Shown one piece after another: positions 27,388-36,413 of a stretch of 64,000 nt of DNA; within the stretch, counting starts at the first letter, position 1, and each line of letters opens with the position of its first letter. A program made the translations under genes and the position numbers. The stretch is from Pedobacter steynii (GTDB lineage Bacteria; Bacteroidota; Bacteroidia; Sphingobacteriales; Sphingobacteriaceae): assembly GCF_001721645.1 (NCBI RefSeq), contig NZ_CP017141.1, positions 1,054,001 to 1,118,000 on the forward strand. Reading direction: 5' to 3'. The notes beneath the pieces are model-generated. The model did no database searches and had not been told where the DNA came from. It saw only the letters and a list, made by a program, of their open reading frames with translations.

Positions 27388-28068
27388 ATGAGAAAAAATC
27401 TGGTTGTAGCTATAGATGGCTACTCATCTTGTGGAAAGAGTACATTGGCAAAAGCATTAGCAAAAAAACTAGGTTTTATTTATATAGATAGTGGTGCAAT
27501 GTACCGCGCAGTAACACTTTATTTTCTCCGGAATCATATTGATATGAATAATGAGGAAGCGGTTAAAGATGCCCTTCAGCATATTGAGTTAAATTTTCAT
27601 TCAAGAGATTACGAATCACATATTACACTGAATGGTGAAGAAGTATCTGAAGAGATCAGACAAATGCCGGTTTCTGAAAATGTGAGTGAAGTTTCTGCCC
27701 ATAAGCTTGTCCGCAAAGATATGGTGAAACAACAGCAACGTATGGGTAAATCAAAAAACATCGTGATGGATGGCCGTGATATCGGAACTACGGTATTCCC
27801 TGATGCCCAGATAAAATTTTTCATGACTGCAGATCCTAAAGTAAGGGCTGAACGTCGTTTTAAGGAATTGCAAAGCAAAGGAGATACCAGCACCACATTG
27901 GAAGATGTATTTGAAAACCTGGCGCATCGCGATTATGCAGATACGACCCGCGCAGAGAGTCCTTTAACCCGTGCTGAAGATGCAGTGATATTGGACAACA
28001 CAGAAATCACCCCTCAGGAACAACTCGATTTTGCCATTGAACAGGTAAAACTCCATTTTCCGGAATAA
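27388..28068 (+). CDS. cmk: Cytidylate kinase
   Basis: 226-residue (d)CMP kinase that phosphorylates CMP/dCMP with ATP. The P-loop is GYSSCGKST (residues 11-19). IDSGAMYRAVT and VMDGRDIGTTVFPDA contact the nucleotide, and RAESPLTRAEDAVILD is the usual C-terminal signature. I chose 27388 because family homology begins at MRKNLVVAIDG and a promoter element lies just upstream. It is divergent from arfB. Confidence 0.95.
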   Translation: MRKNLVVAIDGYSSCGKSTLAKALAKKLGFIYIDSGAMYRAVTLYFLRNHIDMNNEEAVKDALQHIELNFHSRDYESHITLNGEEVSEEIRQMPVSENVSEVSAHKLVRKDMVKQQQRMGKSKNIVMDGRDIGTTVFPDAQIKFFMTADPKVRAERRFKELQSKGDTSTTLEDVFENLAHRDYADTTRAESPLTRAEDAVILDNTEITPQEQLDFAIEQVKLHFPE

Positions 28069-28204
28069 AGTAATTTTACCACTCCTACGTTTTTATTTTC
28101 TCCTATACAAGCCCTTTATCGTTGTATTTTTGTCAATATTCAGTTACAAAAGGGCTGTTTACCTAAACATTACATTTCGATGTTTTAAGTAAAATATACG
28201 ATTG

Positions 28205-28242
28205 ATACTTTTGTTTAACAATTTTGTCAAACTCAAAAGTAT
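28205..28242 (+). promoter_or_regulatory. Promoter and inverted-repeat operator of the efflux operon
   Basis: The -7 element TACTTTTG (28206-28213) is part of a 9-bp inverted repeat, ATACTTTTG (28205-28213) and CAAAAGTAT (28234-28242), that ends at the base before the tetR ATG. A repressor bound here would cover the promoter and start site, as expected for TetR autoregulation. The repressor identity is inferred. Confidence 0.6.
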
Positions 28243-28830
28243 ATGTCTACCCGAGATACAGGTACAGAACAATTAATTAAAGATACGGCCAAACATCTGT
28301 TTTTTGCTGAGGGGAAATTACACGCCACCACACAAGAGATTGCCGATGCAGCCGGAGTAAACCGAACGTTGGTAAATTACTATTTCCGTTCCCGCGACAT
28401 CCTCTTTGATCAGGTATTTAATGAGGCACAGGATGGCTTCGCCAGCACACTCGATGAGGTATTCAAATCCAGCATGCCTTTCAAGGAGAAAATCAGGAAC
28501 CTGATTCATGTATTTATTAATGAAACAACGAAATACCCCTACCGTCAGCTCTTCATCATCACAGAAATGAACAGGGATAACGTGATTAATGCCAAGAAAT
28601 CCAGGGCTAAAGAAGTCAAGGTATTTCTTGCTGAAATACAGGCAGAAATGGACCAGGGAAACGTCCGGAAAATGGAACCTAAGCAGTTCATTATGAACCT
28701 TTTTTCCCTGATGGCCCACCCCCTGCTTACTGCCCCCTTGAATCAGGCTCTTTTTGGCATGAATGATGACGAATACGCAAAACTAATGGAAGACAGAAAA
28801 GAATTAATTTTTGAAACCATTTTCCGATAA
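28243..28830 (+). CDS. TetR-family transcriptional repressor of the RND efflux operon
   Basis: 195 residues. The N-terminal helix-turn-helix (about 10-55) reads ATTQEIADAAGVNRTLVNYYF, typical of TetR. The C-terminal half is helical and would bind the inducer. The gene heads a four-gene tripartite efflux operon (30 nt to the adaptor), and its start is preceded by an inverted repeat overlapping the promoter, so it probably represses itself and the pump. The inducer is unknown. Confidence 0.9.
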   Translation: MSTRDTGTEQLIKDTAKHLFFAEGKLHATTQEIADAAGVNRTLVNYYFRSRDILFDQVFNEAQDGFASTLDEVFKSSMPFKEKIRNLIHVFINETTKYPYRQLFIITEMNRDNVINAKKSRAKEVKVFLAEIQAEMDQGNVRKMEPKQFIMNLFSLMAHPLLTAPLNQALFGMNDDEYAKLMEDRKELIFETIFR

Positions 28831-28860
28831 ATAAAAGCAAACCCTCCAATATCCATAACA

Positions 28861-30021
28861 ATGAAACATACAATTCAATCACTATTATTACTTCCGGCAG
28901 TTCTGATCCTTAGTTCTTGCGGAGGTGGTGCCCCTCAAAAAGGCGGCGCACCTGGCGATCAGGTAAAAGAATTCAAAGTATTAGAACTTCAGCCGCGTGT
29001 TGCGGTATTGAATACAGATTATCCGGCCAGCGTTCAGGGACAGGAAAACATAGAAATCAGACCTAGAGTAGATGGGTATGTGGAGAAGATTTATGTAGAC
29101 GAAGGTTCTGTAGTCAAGAAAGGACAACTGCTCTTTAAAATCAACGCCCCTCAGTATGAGCAGGAAGTACGTACCGCTACTGCAAGCATAAAAAGTGCTG
29201 AAGCCGAAGTAAGTTCTGCTAATATGGCTGTAAATAAAGTAAAACCTTTGGTAGAGAAGGATATTGTGAGCAAATACGAATTAGAATCTGCTCAATATAC
29301 TTATCAGGCAAAAGTTGCGGCATTGGCACAAGCTAAGGCTGCTCTTTCCAATGCGAGAACAAACCTTGGCTATACTTCGGTAACCAGTCCGGTAAACGGA
29401 GTAGTTGGCGCCATTCCTTTCCGTTTGGGAAGCTTGGTAAGCGGCAATAATACGGAGCCATTAACTACCGTATCCAGCATTGGCAATGTATATGCTTACT
29501 TTGCATTTAATGAAAAACTGTTGCTTAACTTCTCTAAAGAAGGCGAAGGCAGCAGTCTGGCGCAGAAATTAGCAAAACTACCTCCGGTTTCCTTATTGTT
29601 ATCTGATGGCACTTTATACGATCTGAAAGGACGCATTCAAACCATCACCGGACAAATCAATACTGCCACAGGTTCTGCAAATGTACGTGCGACCTTCCCT
29701 AACCCTAAAGGACTCATCCGTAGCGGCGCAAGTGCTACTGTCAGGATTCCTAATGAAATTAAAGAAGGCTTACTTATTCCACAGAGTGCTACTTACGAAT
29801 TACAGGATAAGCGTTTTGCCGTGGTTGTAGATAAAGACGGTAAGACAAAAAATGTAGCCATTACCGTATTGCAAAATACAGCAGGTAATTTCTATGTGAT
29901 CCAGGATGGATTAAAAGCAGGCGACAAGATTGTCCTGGAAGGAGTTGCCACACTTAAAGACGGCACGCCAATCAAAGCAACTGCGACAAGCGCAGAAACT
30001 GTTTACGCAGACCTAAAATAA
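28861..30021 (+). CDS. RND efflux periplasmic adaptor lipoprotein
   Basis: 386-residue membrane-fusion protein of the AcrA/MexA family. The lipobox is ILSSC (Cys20). Then come the split lipoyl domain (VDGYVEKIYVDEGSVVKKGQ, and TSPVNGVVG on the far side), a helical hairpin (about 95-160), and beta-barrel and membrane-proximal domains. It links the inner-membrane pump and outer-membrane channel encoded immediately downstream (10 nt to the permease). Confidence 0.94.
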   Translation: MKHTIQSLLLLPAVLILSSCGGGAPQKGGAPGDQVKEFKVLELQPRVAVLNTDYPASVQGQENIEIRPRVDGYVEKIYVDEGSVVKKGQLLFKINAPQYEQEVRTATASIKSAEAEVSSANMAVNKVKPLVEKDIVSKYELESAQYTYQAKVAALAQAKAALSNARTNLGYTSVTSPVNGVVGAIPFRLGSLVSGNNTEPLTTVSSIGNVYAYFAFNEKLLLNFSKEGEGSSLAQKLAKLPPVSLLLSDGTLYDLKGRIQTITGQINTATGSANVRATFPNPKGLIRSGASATVRIPNEIKEGLLIPQSATYELQDKRFAVVVDKDGKTKNVAITVLQNTAGNFYVIQDGLKAGDKIVLEGVATLKDGTPIKATATSAETVYADLK

Positions 30022-30031
30022 AGAAACAGAT

Positions 30032-33000
30032 ATGTTTAAGCAATTTATACAGCGACCAGTGCTGTCGACCGTGATCTCCGTGATCATCGTCATACTGGGA
30101 CTTTTAGGGTTACTTGCGTTACCCATTTCACAATACCCTGATATTGCGCCTCCGACGGTTCAGGTTTCTGCTTCTTATACCGGAGCAAATGCTGACGTTG
30201 TACTTAAGAGTGTGATTATACCGCTTGAAGAGCAGATCAACGGGGTGGAGAACATGACCTACATGACCTCTACCGCTACGAATGAAGGATCAGCCAGTAT
30301 CAACATCTTTTTCAAAGTAGGTACTGATCCCGATTTAGCTGCTGTAAACGTACAGAACAGGGTTTCCAGAGCAACGAGCTTACTCCCACAGGAAGTTACA
30401 CAAGCCGGGGTTACCGTGACAAAGAGTCAAAGTAGTAACCTTTTGATTGTTTCCCTGAACAGCGAGAACAAAGCTTATGATCAGACTTTCCTTCAGAATT
30501 ATATCAAGATCAACCTTGTTCCTCAGATTCAGAGGGTAACGGGTGTTGGTAACGTCAACGTATTCGGTTCAAAAGATTACTCCATGAGGATCTGGTTGAA
30601 ACCAGATGTGATGGCACAATACAGCCTGATTCCTGCTGATATTTCTGCTGCATTGGCAGAACAGAACATCGAAGCAGCACCGGGTAAATTCGGCGAGAAT
30701 GGGAATGAATCTTTTCAATATGTAATTAAGTTTAAAGGAAGGCTGACAAAAGCGACTGAGTTTGAGAATATCATCGTTAAATCTGCCGGAAACGGACAGT
30801 TACTGAGACTGAAAGACGTTGCCCGGGTAGAATTGGGTTCATTAACCTATTCCTCCAATATTGTAACCAATGGTTTACCATCAGTAGCCTTTGCAGTGAG
30901 CCAGACTCCGGGATCAAATGCAAGAGACGTGATCAACGAATCTAAAAAGATCCTTGATGCTGCAGCAAAAGACTTCCCTAAAGGAATTAAGCACATTTAC
31001 CTGGTGGATGTGAATGAAAACCTTGATGCTTCCATTGAAAAAGTAATCCATACGCTAATAGAAGCCTTCATTTTGGTATTTATCGTCGTATTTATCTTCC
31101 TTCAGGATTTCCGTTCCACGTTAATCCCGGCAATTTCAGTTCCGGTGGCGATTGTGGGTACGTTCTTCTTCCTGAATTTGTTTGGGTTTACGATCAACTT
31201 ACTGACGCTCTTTGCCCTCGTCCTCGCGATTGGTATTGTGGTGGATGATGCGATTGTGGTCGTCGAGGCCGTCCATGCCAAGTTAGATCAGGGTTATAAA
31301 TCGGCAAGAAGGGCAACCGTTGATGCCATGGGAGAAATCTCCGGTGCGATCATCTCGATTACACTGGTCATGGCCGCTGTATTTATTCCGGTAACGTTTA
31401 TCACCGGATCTACCGGGGTATTCTATAAGCAATTCGGGCTTACCCTTGCCGTTGCAATTATTTTATCTGCGATCAATGCCTTGACTTTAAGTCCGGCTTT
31501 ATGTGCGATTTTATTGAAACCACATGCAGACGATCATAAACACAGTAGCTTTATCCAACGTTTCTACACTGCTTTTAACGTTGCATTTGATAATGTAACC
31601 AGCAAATACAAACGTTCTATTCAGTTCTTTTCTGTAAAGAAATGGATCATCATTGCTTCGATTGCGTTCTTTGGGATCGGGCTTGCTTATATGATGAAAA
31701 CCACCCCTTCTTCTTTCGTTCCTTCGGAAGATCAGGGAACTATTTTTGCCAATATCAGCTTACCTCCATCTGCATCGATGGAAAGATCAGAAGTCGTGAC
31801 TAAATATGTAGACAGTCTTGCGAACTCTATTCCTGAGGTTAAAAATACCTTGAGAATTGTAGGGCAAAACTTTACTGCTGGTCAGGGTAGTGCTTATAGT
31901 ATGGTAATTTTGAAACTCAAAACATGGTCTGAGCGTAACCGGAGTGTGGACCAGGTGATTGGTGAGCTTTTTGCCAAGACCTCAGGGATACGCGATGCGA
32001 AGATTTTCTTTATCGCCCCTCCTACCATCCAGGGATTCGGACAAAGTGGTGGATTTGAGTTCCAGCTTCAGGATAAAGGCGGGCACAGCATTCAGGAATT
32101 ATTTAAAGTAAACACAGACTTCCTGGCAGCTTTATCTAAACGTCCGGAGATTCAGTACGCCCAAACCTCTTTCAACCCCAATTTCCCGCAATATATGCTG
32201 GACATTAACCTGGAGAAATGTAAAGAAGCAGGAATTACAGTAAACTCTGTATTGAATACTTTACAAGGTTATTATGGAGGGTTATATGCCTCGAACTTTA
32301 ACCAGTTTGGAAAACAATACCGTGTAATGATTCAGGCGGATGCCAATTACCGTAAAAACCCGGAAGGACTGAACAAGATCTTTGTCAGGAATAGTAAAGG
32401 TACAATGGCCCCTATTACAGAGTTTATCAATCTCACAAGGGTATATGGTCCGGAGTCGATCACAAGGTTTAACCTTTTCAGTTCCATTGCCATCACTGGA
32501 GCACCAAATCCAGGTTTCAGCTCCGGAGATGCGATCAAAGCCATCCAGGAAGTAGCTGCGGAGTCCTTACCTGCGGGTTATGGATATGACTTTTCTGGTC
32601 TGACCAGGGAAGAGCTTGCTTCAGGTAGCCAGACTGCATTTATCTTTATCTTATGTCTGGTATTCGTTTACTTCCTGTTAAGTGCGCAGTATGAAAGTTA
32701 TATCCTCCCATTTGCGGTATTACTTTCTGTGCCATTCGGTTTAGCAGGTGCGTATATTTTCTCTATCATTTTTGGCCTGAACAACAGTATTTACCTACAG
32801 ATTTCACTCATCATGCTCATTGGTCTACTGGCCAAAAACGGGATTTTGATTGTGGAGTTTGCATTAGAGCGAAGACGCCATGGACTACCTGTTGTACAAG
32901 CAGCTGTTGAAGGAGCCGTAGCACGTCTGAGACCAATTCTAATGACCTCCTTTGCCTTTATCTTTGGATTGGCTCCATTGATGATTGCTACCGGAGCAGG

Positions 33001-33208
33001 TGCGGTAGGTAATAAATCTATCGGTACAGGTGCCGTAGGCGGGATGCTGATCGGAACAATTCTGGGGGTATTTGTGATCCCTGTATTGTTTATCATCTTC
33101 CAGACTTTACAGGAAAAAGTGAGTGGTCCTCCGCATTTGAAAAAGCATGACGACGAGGATGAAAATCCTATCGACCCGGCTTTAGCGAAAAAGCTTCCAG
33201 TGATTTAA
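30032..33208 (+). CDS. RND multidrug efflux permease (AcrB/HAE1 family)
   Basis: 1058-residue inner-membrane proton-driven pump. The N-terminus FIQRPVLSTVISVIIVILG, QYPDIAPPTVQVSASYTGA, and the transmembrane-4 proton-relay stretch AIGIVVDDAIVVVEAVHA with its Asp-Asp pair are classical HAE1 features. Two repeats of six membrane helices with two large periplasmic loops are evident. The C-terminus is charged (HDDEDENPID). Substrates are probably drugs, dyes or bile-type amphiphiles but cannot be specified. Confidence 0.96.
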   Translation: MFKQFIQRPVLSTVISVIIVILGLLGLLALPISQYPDIAPPTVQVSASYTGANADVVLKSVIIPLEEQINGVENMTYMTSTATNEGSASINIFFKVGTDPDLAAVNVQNRVSRATSLLPQEVTQAGVTVTKSQSSNLLIVSLNSENKAYDQTFLQNYIKINLVPQIQRVTGVGNVNVFGSKDYSMRIWLKPDVMAQYSLIPADISAALAEQNIEAAPGKFGENGNESFQYVIKFKGRLTKATEFENIIVKSAGNGQLLRLKDVARVELGSLTYSSNIVTNGLPSVAFAVSQTPGSNARDVINESKKILDAAAKDFPKGIKHIYLVDVNENLDASIEKVIHTLIEAFILVFIVVFIFLQDFRSTLIPAISVPVAIVGTFFFLNLFGFTINLLTLFALVLAIGIVVDDAIVVVEAVHAKLDQGYKSARRATVDAMGEISGAIISITLVMAAVFIPVTFITGSTGVFYKQFGLTLAVAIILSAINALTLSPALCAILLKPHADDHKHSSFIQRFYTAFNVAFDNVTSKYKRSIQFFSVKKWIIIASIAFFGIGLAYMMKTTPSSFVPSEDQGTIFANISLPPSASMERSEVVTKYVDSLANSIPEVKNTLRIVGQNFTAGQGSAYSMVILKLKTWSERNRSVDQVIGELFAKTSGIRDAKIFFIAPPTIQGFGQSGGFEFQLQDKGGHSIQELFKVNTDFLAALSKRPEIQYAQTSFNPNFPQYMLDINLEKCKEAGITVNSVLNTLQGYYGGLYASNFNQFGKQYRVMIQADANYRKNPEGLNKIFVRNSKGTMAPITEFINLTRVYGPESITRFNLFSSIAITGAPNPGFSSGDAIKAIQEVAAESLPAGYGYDFSGLTREELASGSQTAFIFILCLVFVYFLLSAQYESYILPFAVLLSVPFGLAGAYIFSIIFGLNNSIYLQISLIMLIGLLAKNGILIVEFALERRRHGLPVVQAAVEGAVARLRPILMTSFAFIFGLAPLMIATGAGAVGNKSIGTGAVGGMLIGTILGVFVIPVLFIIFQTLQEKVSGPPHLKKHDDEDENPIDPALAKKLPVI

Positions 33209-33230
33209 GTTCATATATCAGAGAAATACA

Positions 33231-34637
33231 ATGATTCATACATATAAAAAACAGCTTTTCTCCCTGGCAATTGCAGCTACAGTATTTGCATCCTGCAAGG
33301 TGACTAAGACTTACGAACGCCCCGCACTGAAAACAGCCGGATTGTTCCGTGAGCAGACAGCTACAGATACCACTACCCTGGCAAATACGCCATGGCAGAC
33401 CCTCTTTGCCGACCCTCAATTGTCGGCATTGATCCAGGAAGGGCTGGATCAGAACCTGGATTTAAAGAATGCCATACAAAATATTGTACAGGCACAGGCA
33501 ACCTTAAAACAAAGCAAAGCGGCTTACTTTCCTACCTTAAGCCTTGATGCCAATTACACCAGGTCGAAACAATCTGAAGCAGGACTGAATTTTCCTCCTG
33601 GAATCAACATCAACACACTGACCAATAACTTCAAGGCGCAGTTGAGTACGAGCTGGGAAGCAGATATCTGGGGTAAACTCAGCAGTACGAAAAGATCTGC
33701 ATTGGCTGGTTATTTAAAGAGTGATGCGACCAAAAGGGCAGTTCAGACTCAACTGATTGCTGATATTGCCAACAACTACTATAACCTGCTTGCTTTAGAC
33801 AGGCAGCTGGAAATCACTCAGGAGACTTTAAAAAGTAGAATTGCTGGTGTAGAAACGATGAAAACACTGAAAGAAGGTGCCGTAGTTAACGGGGCTGCAG
33901 TGGTACAAAGTGAAGCCAGCCGTTATGCAACGGAGGTAACGATCCCTGATTTGAAAAGAACGATCAGAGAAACTGAAAATGCCATGAATATTTTGTTGTC
34001 CAGGGCACCGGGCCCAATCAGCCGCAGCAAACTGAACGATCACAACCTGAGTACCGATGTAAAAATCGGTGTTCCAACCCAATTGCTGGAAAACAGACCC
34101 GATGTTCAGGGAGCAGAGTATGCTTTCAGGGGTGCATTTGAAAATACCAACCTTGCCCGTACTTATTTTTATCCTTCACTAACCATCACGGCAGCCGGGG
34201 GATTATCGAGTCTTGACATTAAGGATTTCTTTAGCAAGTCTATCTTTTACAATCTGGTAGGCGGTTTAACCCAGCCGATCTTTAATAAAGGTCTCAACAA
34301 ACAAAGGCTGGAAACTGCAAAATCTGCACAGGAACAAGCAATGAACTCTTTCCAGAAAACCTTATTGGTAGCCGGACAGGAAGTATCCAATGCCTTATAT
34401 GCTTATCAGACTGCTGTTGAAAAAGAAGAAGCAAGAGCAAAGCAAATTGCTGCCCTGGAAAAATCAGTGAATTATACCCAGGAATTATTGAGGTATAGCT
34501 CTGCAACAAATTATACAGATGTGTTGACTTCAGAGCAGAGCCTTTTGGCTGCACAGCTGAGTGGGGTGACAGACAGGTTACAAAAATTGCAATCTGTAGT
34601 TAATCTCTACAGAGCACTTGGCGGAGGCTGGAAATAA
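33231..34637 (+). CDS. Outer-membrane efflux channel (OprM/NodT family)
   Basis: 468-residue TolC-type channel made as a lipoprotein (FASC, Cys22). Two homologous halves each contain an OEP domain; LLENRPDVQGAEYAF and the YFPTLSLDANYTRS region are family marks. It starts 22 nt after the permease and closes the efflux operon, which ends in a strong terminator. Together with the adaptor and permease it completes a tripartite drug exporter. Confidence 0.94.
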   Translation: MIHTYKKQLFSLAIAATVFASCKVTKTYERPALKTAGLFREQTATDTTTLANTPWQTLFADPQLSALIQEGLDQNLDLKNAIQNIVQAQATLKQSKAAYFPTLSLDANYTRSKQSEAGLNFPPGININTLTNNFKAQLSTSWEADIWGKLSSTKRSALAGYLKSDATKRAVQTQLIADIANNYYNLLALDRQLEITQETLKSRIAGVETMKTLKEGAVVNGAAVVQSEASRYATEVTIPDLKRTIRETENAMNILLSRAPGPISRSKLNDHNLSTDVKIGVPTQLLENRPDVQGAEYAFRGAFENTNLARTYFYPSLTITAAGGLSSLDIKDFFSKSIFYNLVGGLTQPIFNKGLNKQRLETAKSAQEQAMNSFQKTLLVAGQEVSNALYAYQTAVEKEEARAKQIAALEKSVNYTQELLRYSSATNYTDVLTSEQSLLAAQLSGVTDRLQKLQSVVNLYRALGGGWK

Positions 34638-34652
34638 CCGATTTCTTATAAT

Positions 34653-34688
34653 AAAAAAAGGGATTTCTTAACAGAAATCCCTTTTTTT
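34653..34688 (+). terminator. Bidirectional terminator of the efflux operon
   Basis: A 16-bp stem (AAAAAAAGGGATTTCT and complement) with a 4-nt loop and T-runs on both strands, lying between the efflux operon and the convergent secreted-protein gene. Confidence 0.92.
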
Positions 34689-34726
34689 ATATCCTATTTT
34701 TTGGTTTATAATCAGACAAAAGAAAC

Positions 34727-35671
34727 TTATTTCCTGCAGACGAGCAGGTTCGACTGCCCCAAACGTTGAGAACCTCTGCTGGCAGGTACTGCAACATCAC
34801 CTACAGGCAAATAATGTATTGATCCCGCTTTTTGGGGAACGTAGATCACCACTTCGGTTTCAGAATAAGAATGGGGCAGGTATTTGATATAGTAACCATC
34901 CGGATGTAAGCCCCATATCCCACCTGGAAAATCAGGGTTTACCGGTGCGGCACCATCAAGCATGGCCAGTCTTTCAATCTGGTCATAAGAAGAGTTGGCC
35001 TGATACATCAATCCCCGGATCTTGTTTTCCATTTCCATAACCCGTTTTGCTGGTTCCGGCAGGTTGCCTGTGAGTTTAGACATGGCTTCATCAGACAGGT
35101 AATCAACCAAAGTACTGCCTAAGCCAGCCAAATCATTTTTATTCAACAGCTTAGCTGCAACGAGTTGAAGTTCAGCAGACAACTTACTAAAATTCGTTTT
35201 CGCCACTATCGCCCATAAAAGTAGCTGGACCTGTCTTTGTTCAACCTCAGGATGTAATTCCCAGTTCGAAATCAATGTTCTGGCTGTTTTTTCTTTCGGA
35301 CCAGCCAAAGGGGCAAAAAGATAAGCATTACCTTTATCCGGGCCATAAGTTCCGGCCTGTAAGCAGAAGCTTTTAAAGGTTCCGGTATAGAAGCCTGGTG
35401 TCAATAAAAAACCTTTCTCTTTTGTATAGCTGGCGGTTAAAGCACACAATTGTTTTCTGGCAGAATCTGCTCCAAAATCTACGGGTAACAGGTCTCTTTT
35501 ATTACAATCATCGAAATTGGTGGTTATGGGTTGATTTTGTAATAACTTGAGCTGTTTATTGTTTAAAACAGAAGATGCTCCGGTATTTAAGATGTCTTTT
35601 AACTTACCAAATTGAGCATTGGCCGTTACCGAGCATAGGCACAATAACAGGAAGAGGTAGTTTTTTTTCAT
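34727..35671 (-). CDS. Secreted protein of unknown function
   Basis: 314 residues with a clear signal peptide (MKKNYLFLLLCLCSVTANA). No family recognised. It has four cysteines after the signal, a Gly/Tyr-rich central part (GFYTGTFKSFCLQAGTYGP), a helical stretch (about 150-225) and a C-terminal beta-like region. It is divergent from the OmpR-type regulator gene (48 bp between starts), so it could be one of that system's targets, but I see no clear binding site in the short gap. Confidence 0.7.
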   Translation of the reverse strand: MKKNYLFLLLCLCSVTANAQFGKLKDILNTGASSVLNNKQLKLLQNQPITTNFDDCNKRDLLPVDFGADSARKQLCALTASYTKEKGFLLTPGFYTGTFKSFCLQAGTYGPDKGNAYLFAPLAGPKEKTARTLISNWELHPEVEQRQVQLLLWAIVAKTNFSKLSAELQLVAAKLLNKNDLAGLGSTLVDYLSDEAMSKLTGNLPEPAKRVMEMENKIRGLMYQANSSYDQIERLAMLDGAAPVNPDFPGGIWGLHPDGYYIKYLPHSYSETEVVIYVPQKAGSIHYLPVGDVAVPASRGSQRLGQSNLLVCRK

Positions 35672-35719
35672 AAGAAAAGATAATTATAATTAAATGGATT
35701 TTTACGTAATATTGAACGC

Positions 35720-36403
35720 ATGAATATTCTGATTGTTGAAGATGAAAAAAATTTAGGGCTGGAGATAGCGGCATTTCTTGGTAAAGAAGGTTATACCATA
35801 GAGCATGCCTGGAAGAAATCATCCGCTGAAGAGAAAATATTTGTCAACACTTACGATTTTATTCTGCTCGACCTGGGTTTACCGGGAGGGGATGGTTTTG
35901 AACTTTTACATCAGCTAAAGCAGCTCAAAGACCGGGAAGATGCTGTCATTATCCTGACCGCCCGGGGTGATGTAGAAGACCGTATCAAAGGATTGGAAGC
36001 CGGAGCTGATGATTACCTGCCCAAACCTTTTTCTTTAACAGAGTTGCTGGCACGTATGCATGCCATTATCCGGAGAAAACATAAACTGGAAATGAATGAA
36101 GTAAATATTCATAATTTCATTCTGGACATCAAAAATCATAAGGTAAGTTTTGAAGGACAAAAAATCAGTCTGACCAGTAAAGAGTTTGAGATTTTCAATT
36201 ACCTTGTTCTGAATAAGGATAGGGTGATCTCCAGGATTAACCTGACTGAACATGTCTGGGGTGATATTCTGGAAATCAACTCTGATTCGAACTTTGTGGA
36301 TGTCCATGTTAAGAACCTTCGCAAGAAGCTGTCCGTCCATACCCCCATTGACTGGTTTGAAACGGTCAGGAGTATCGGCTATAGAATAAATTCCGGCAAA
36401 TAA
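35720..36403 (+). CDS. OmpR/PhoB-family response regulator
   Basis: 227 residues. The N-terminal receiver has the phospho-acceptor Asp51 (ILLDLGLPG) and Lys102 (LPKPFS). The C-terminal winged helix (about 130-227) has KISLTSKEFEIFNYL and the recognition region NFVDVHVKNLRKKL. It is followed after 10 nt by its sensor kinase gene. Candidate binding sites with 11-bp spacing lie downstream at 37747-37765, before a lysine-rich exported peptide gene. Confidence 0.94.
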   Translation: MNILIVEDEKNLGLEIAAFLGKEGYTIEHAWKKSSAEEKIFVNTYDFILLDLGLPGGDGFELLHQLKQLKDREDAVIILTARGDVEDRIKGLEAGADDYLPKPFSLTELLARMHAIIRRKHKLEMNEVNIHNFILDIKNHKVSFEGQKISLTSKEFEIFNYLVLNKDRVISRINLTEHVWGDILEINSDSNFVDVHVKNLRKKLSVHTPIDWFETVRSIGYRINSGK

Positions 36404-36413
36404 GAACTGGCTG

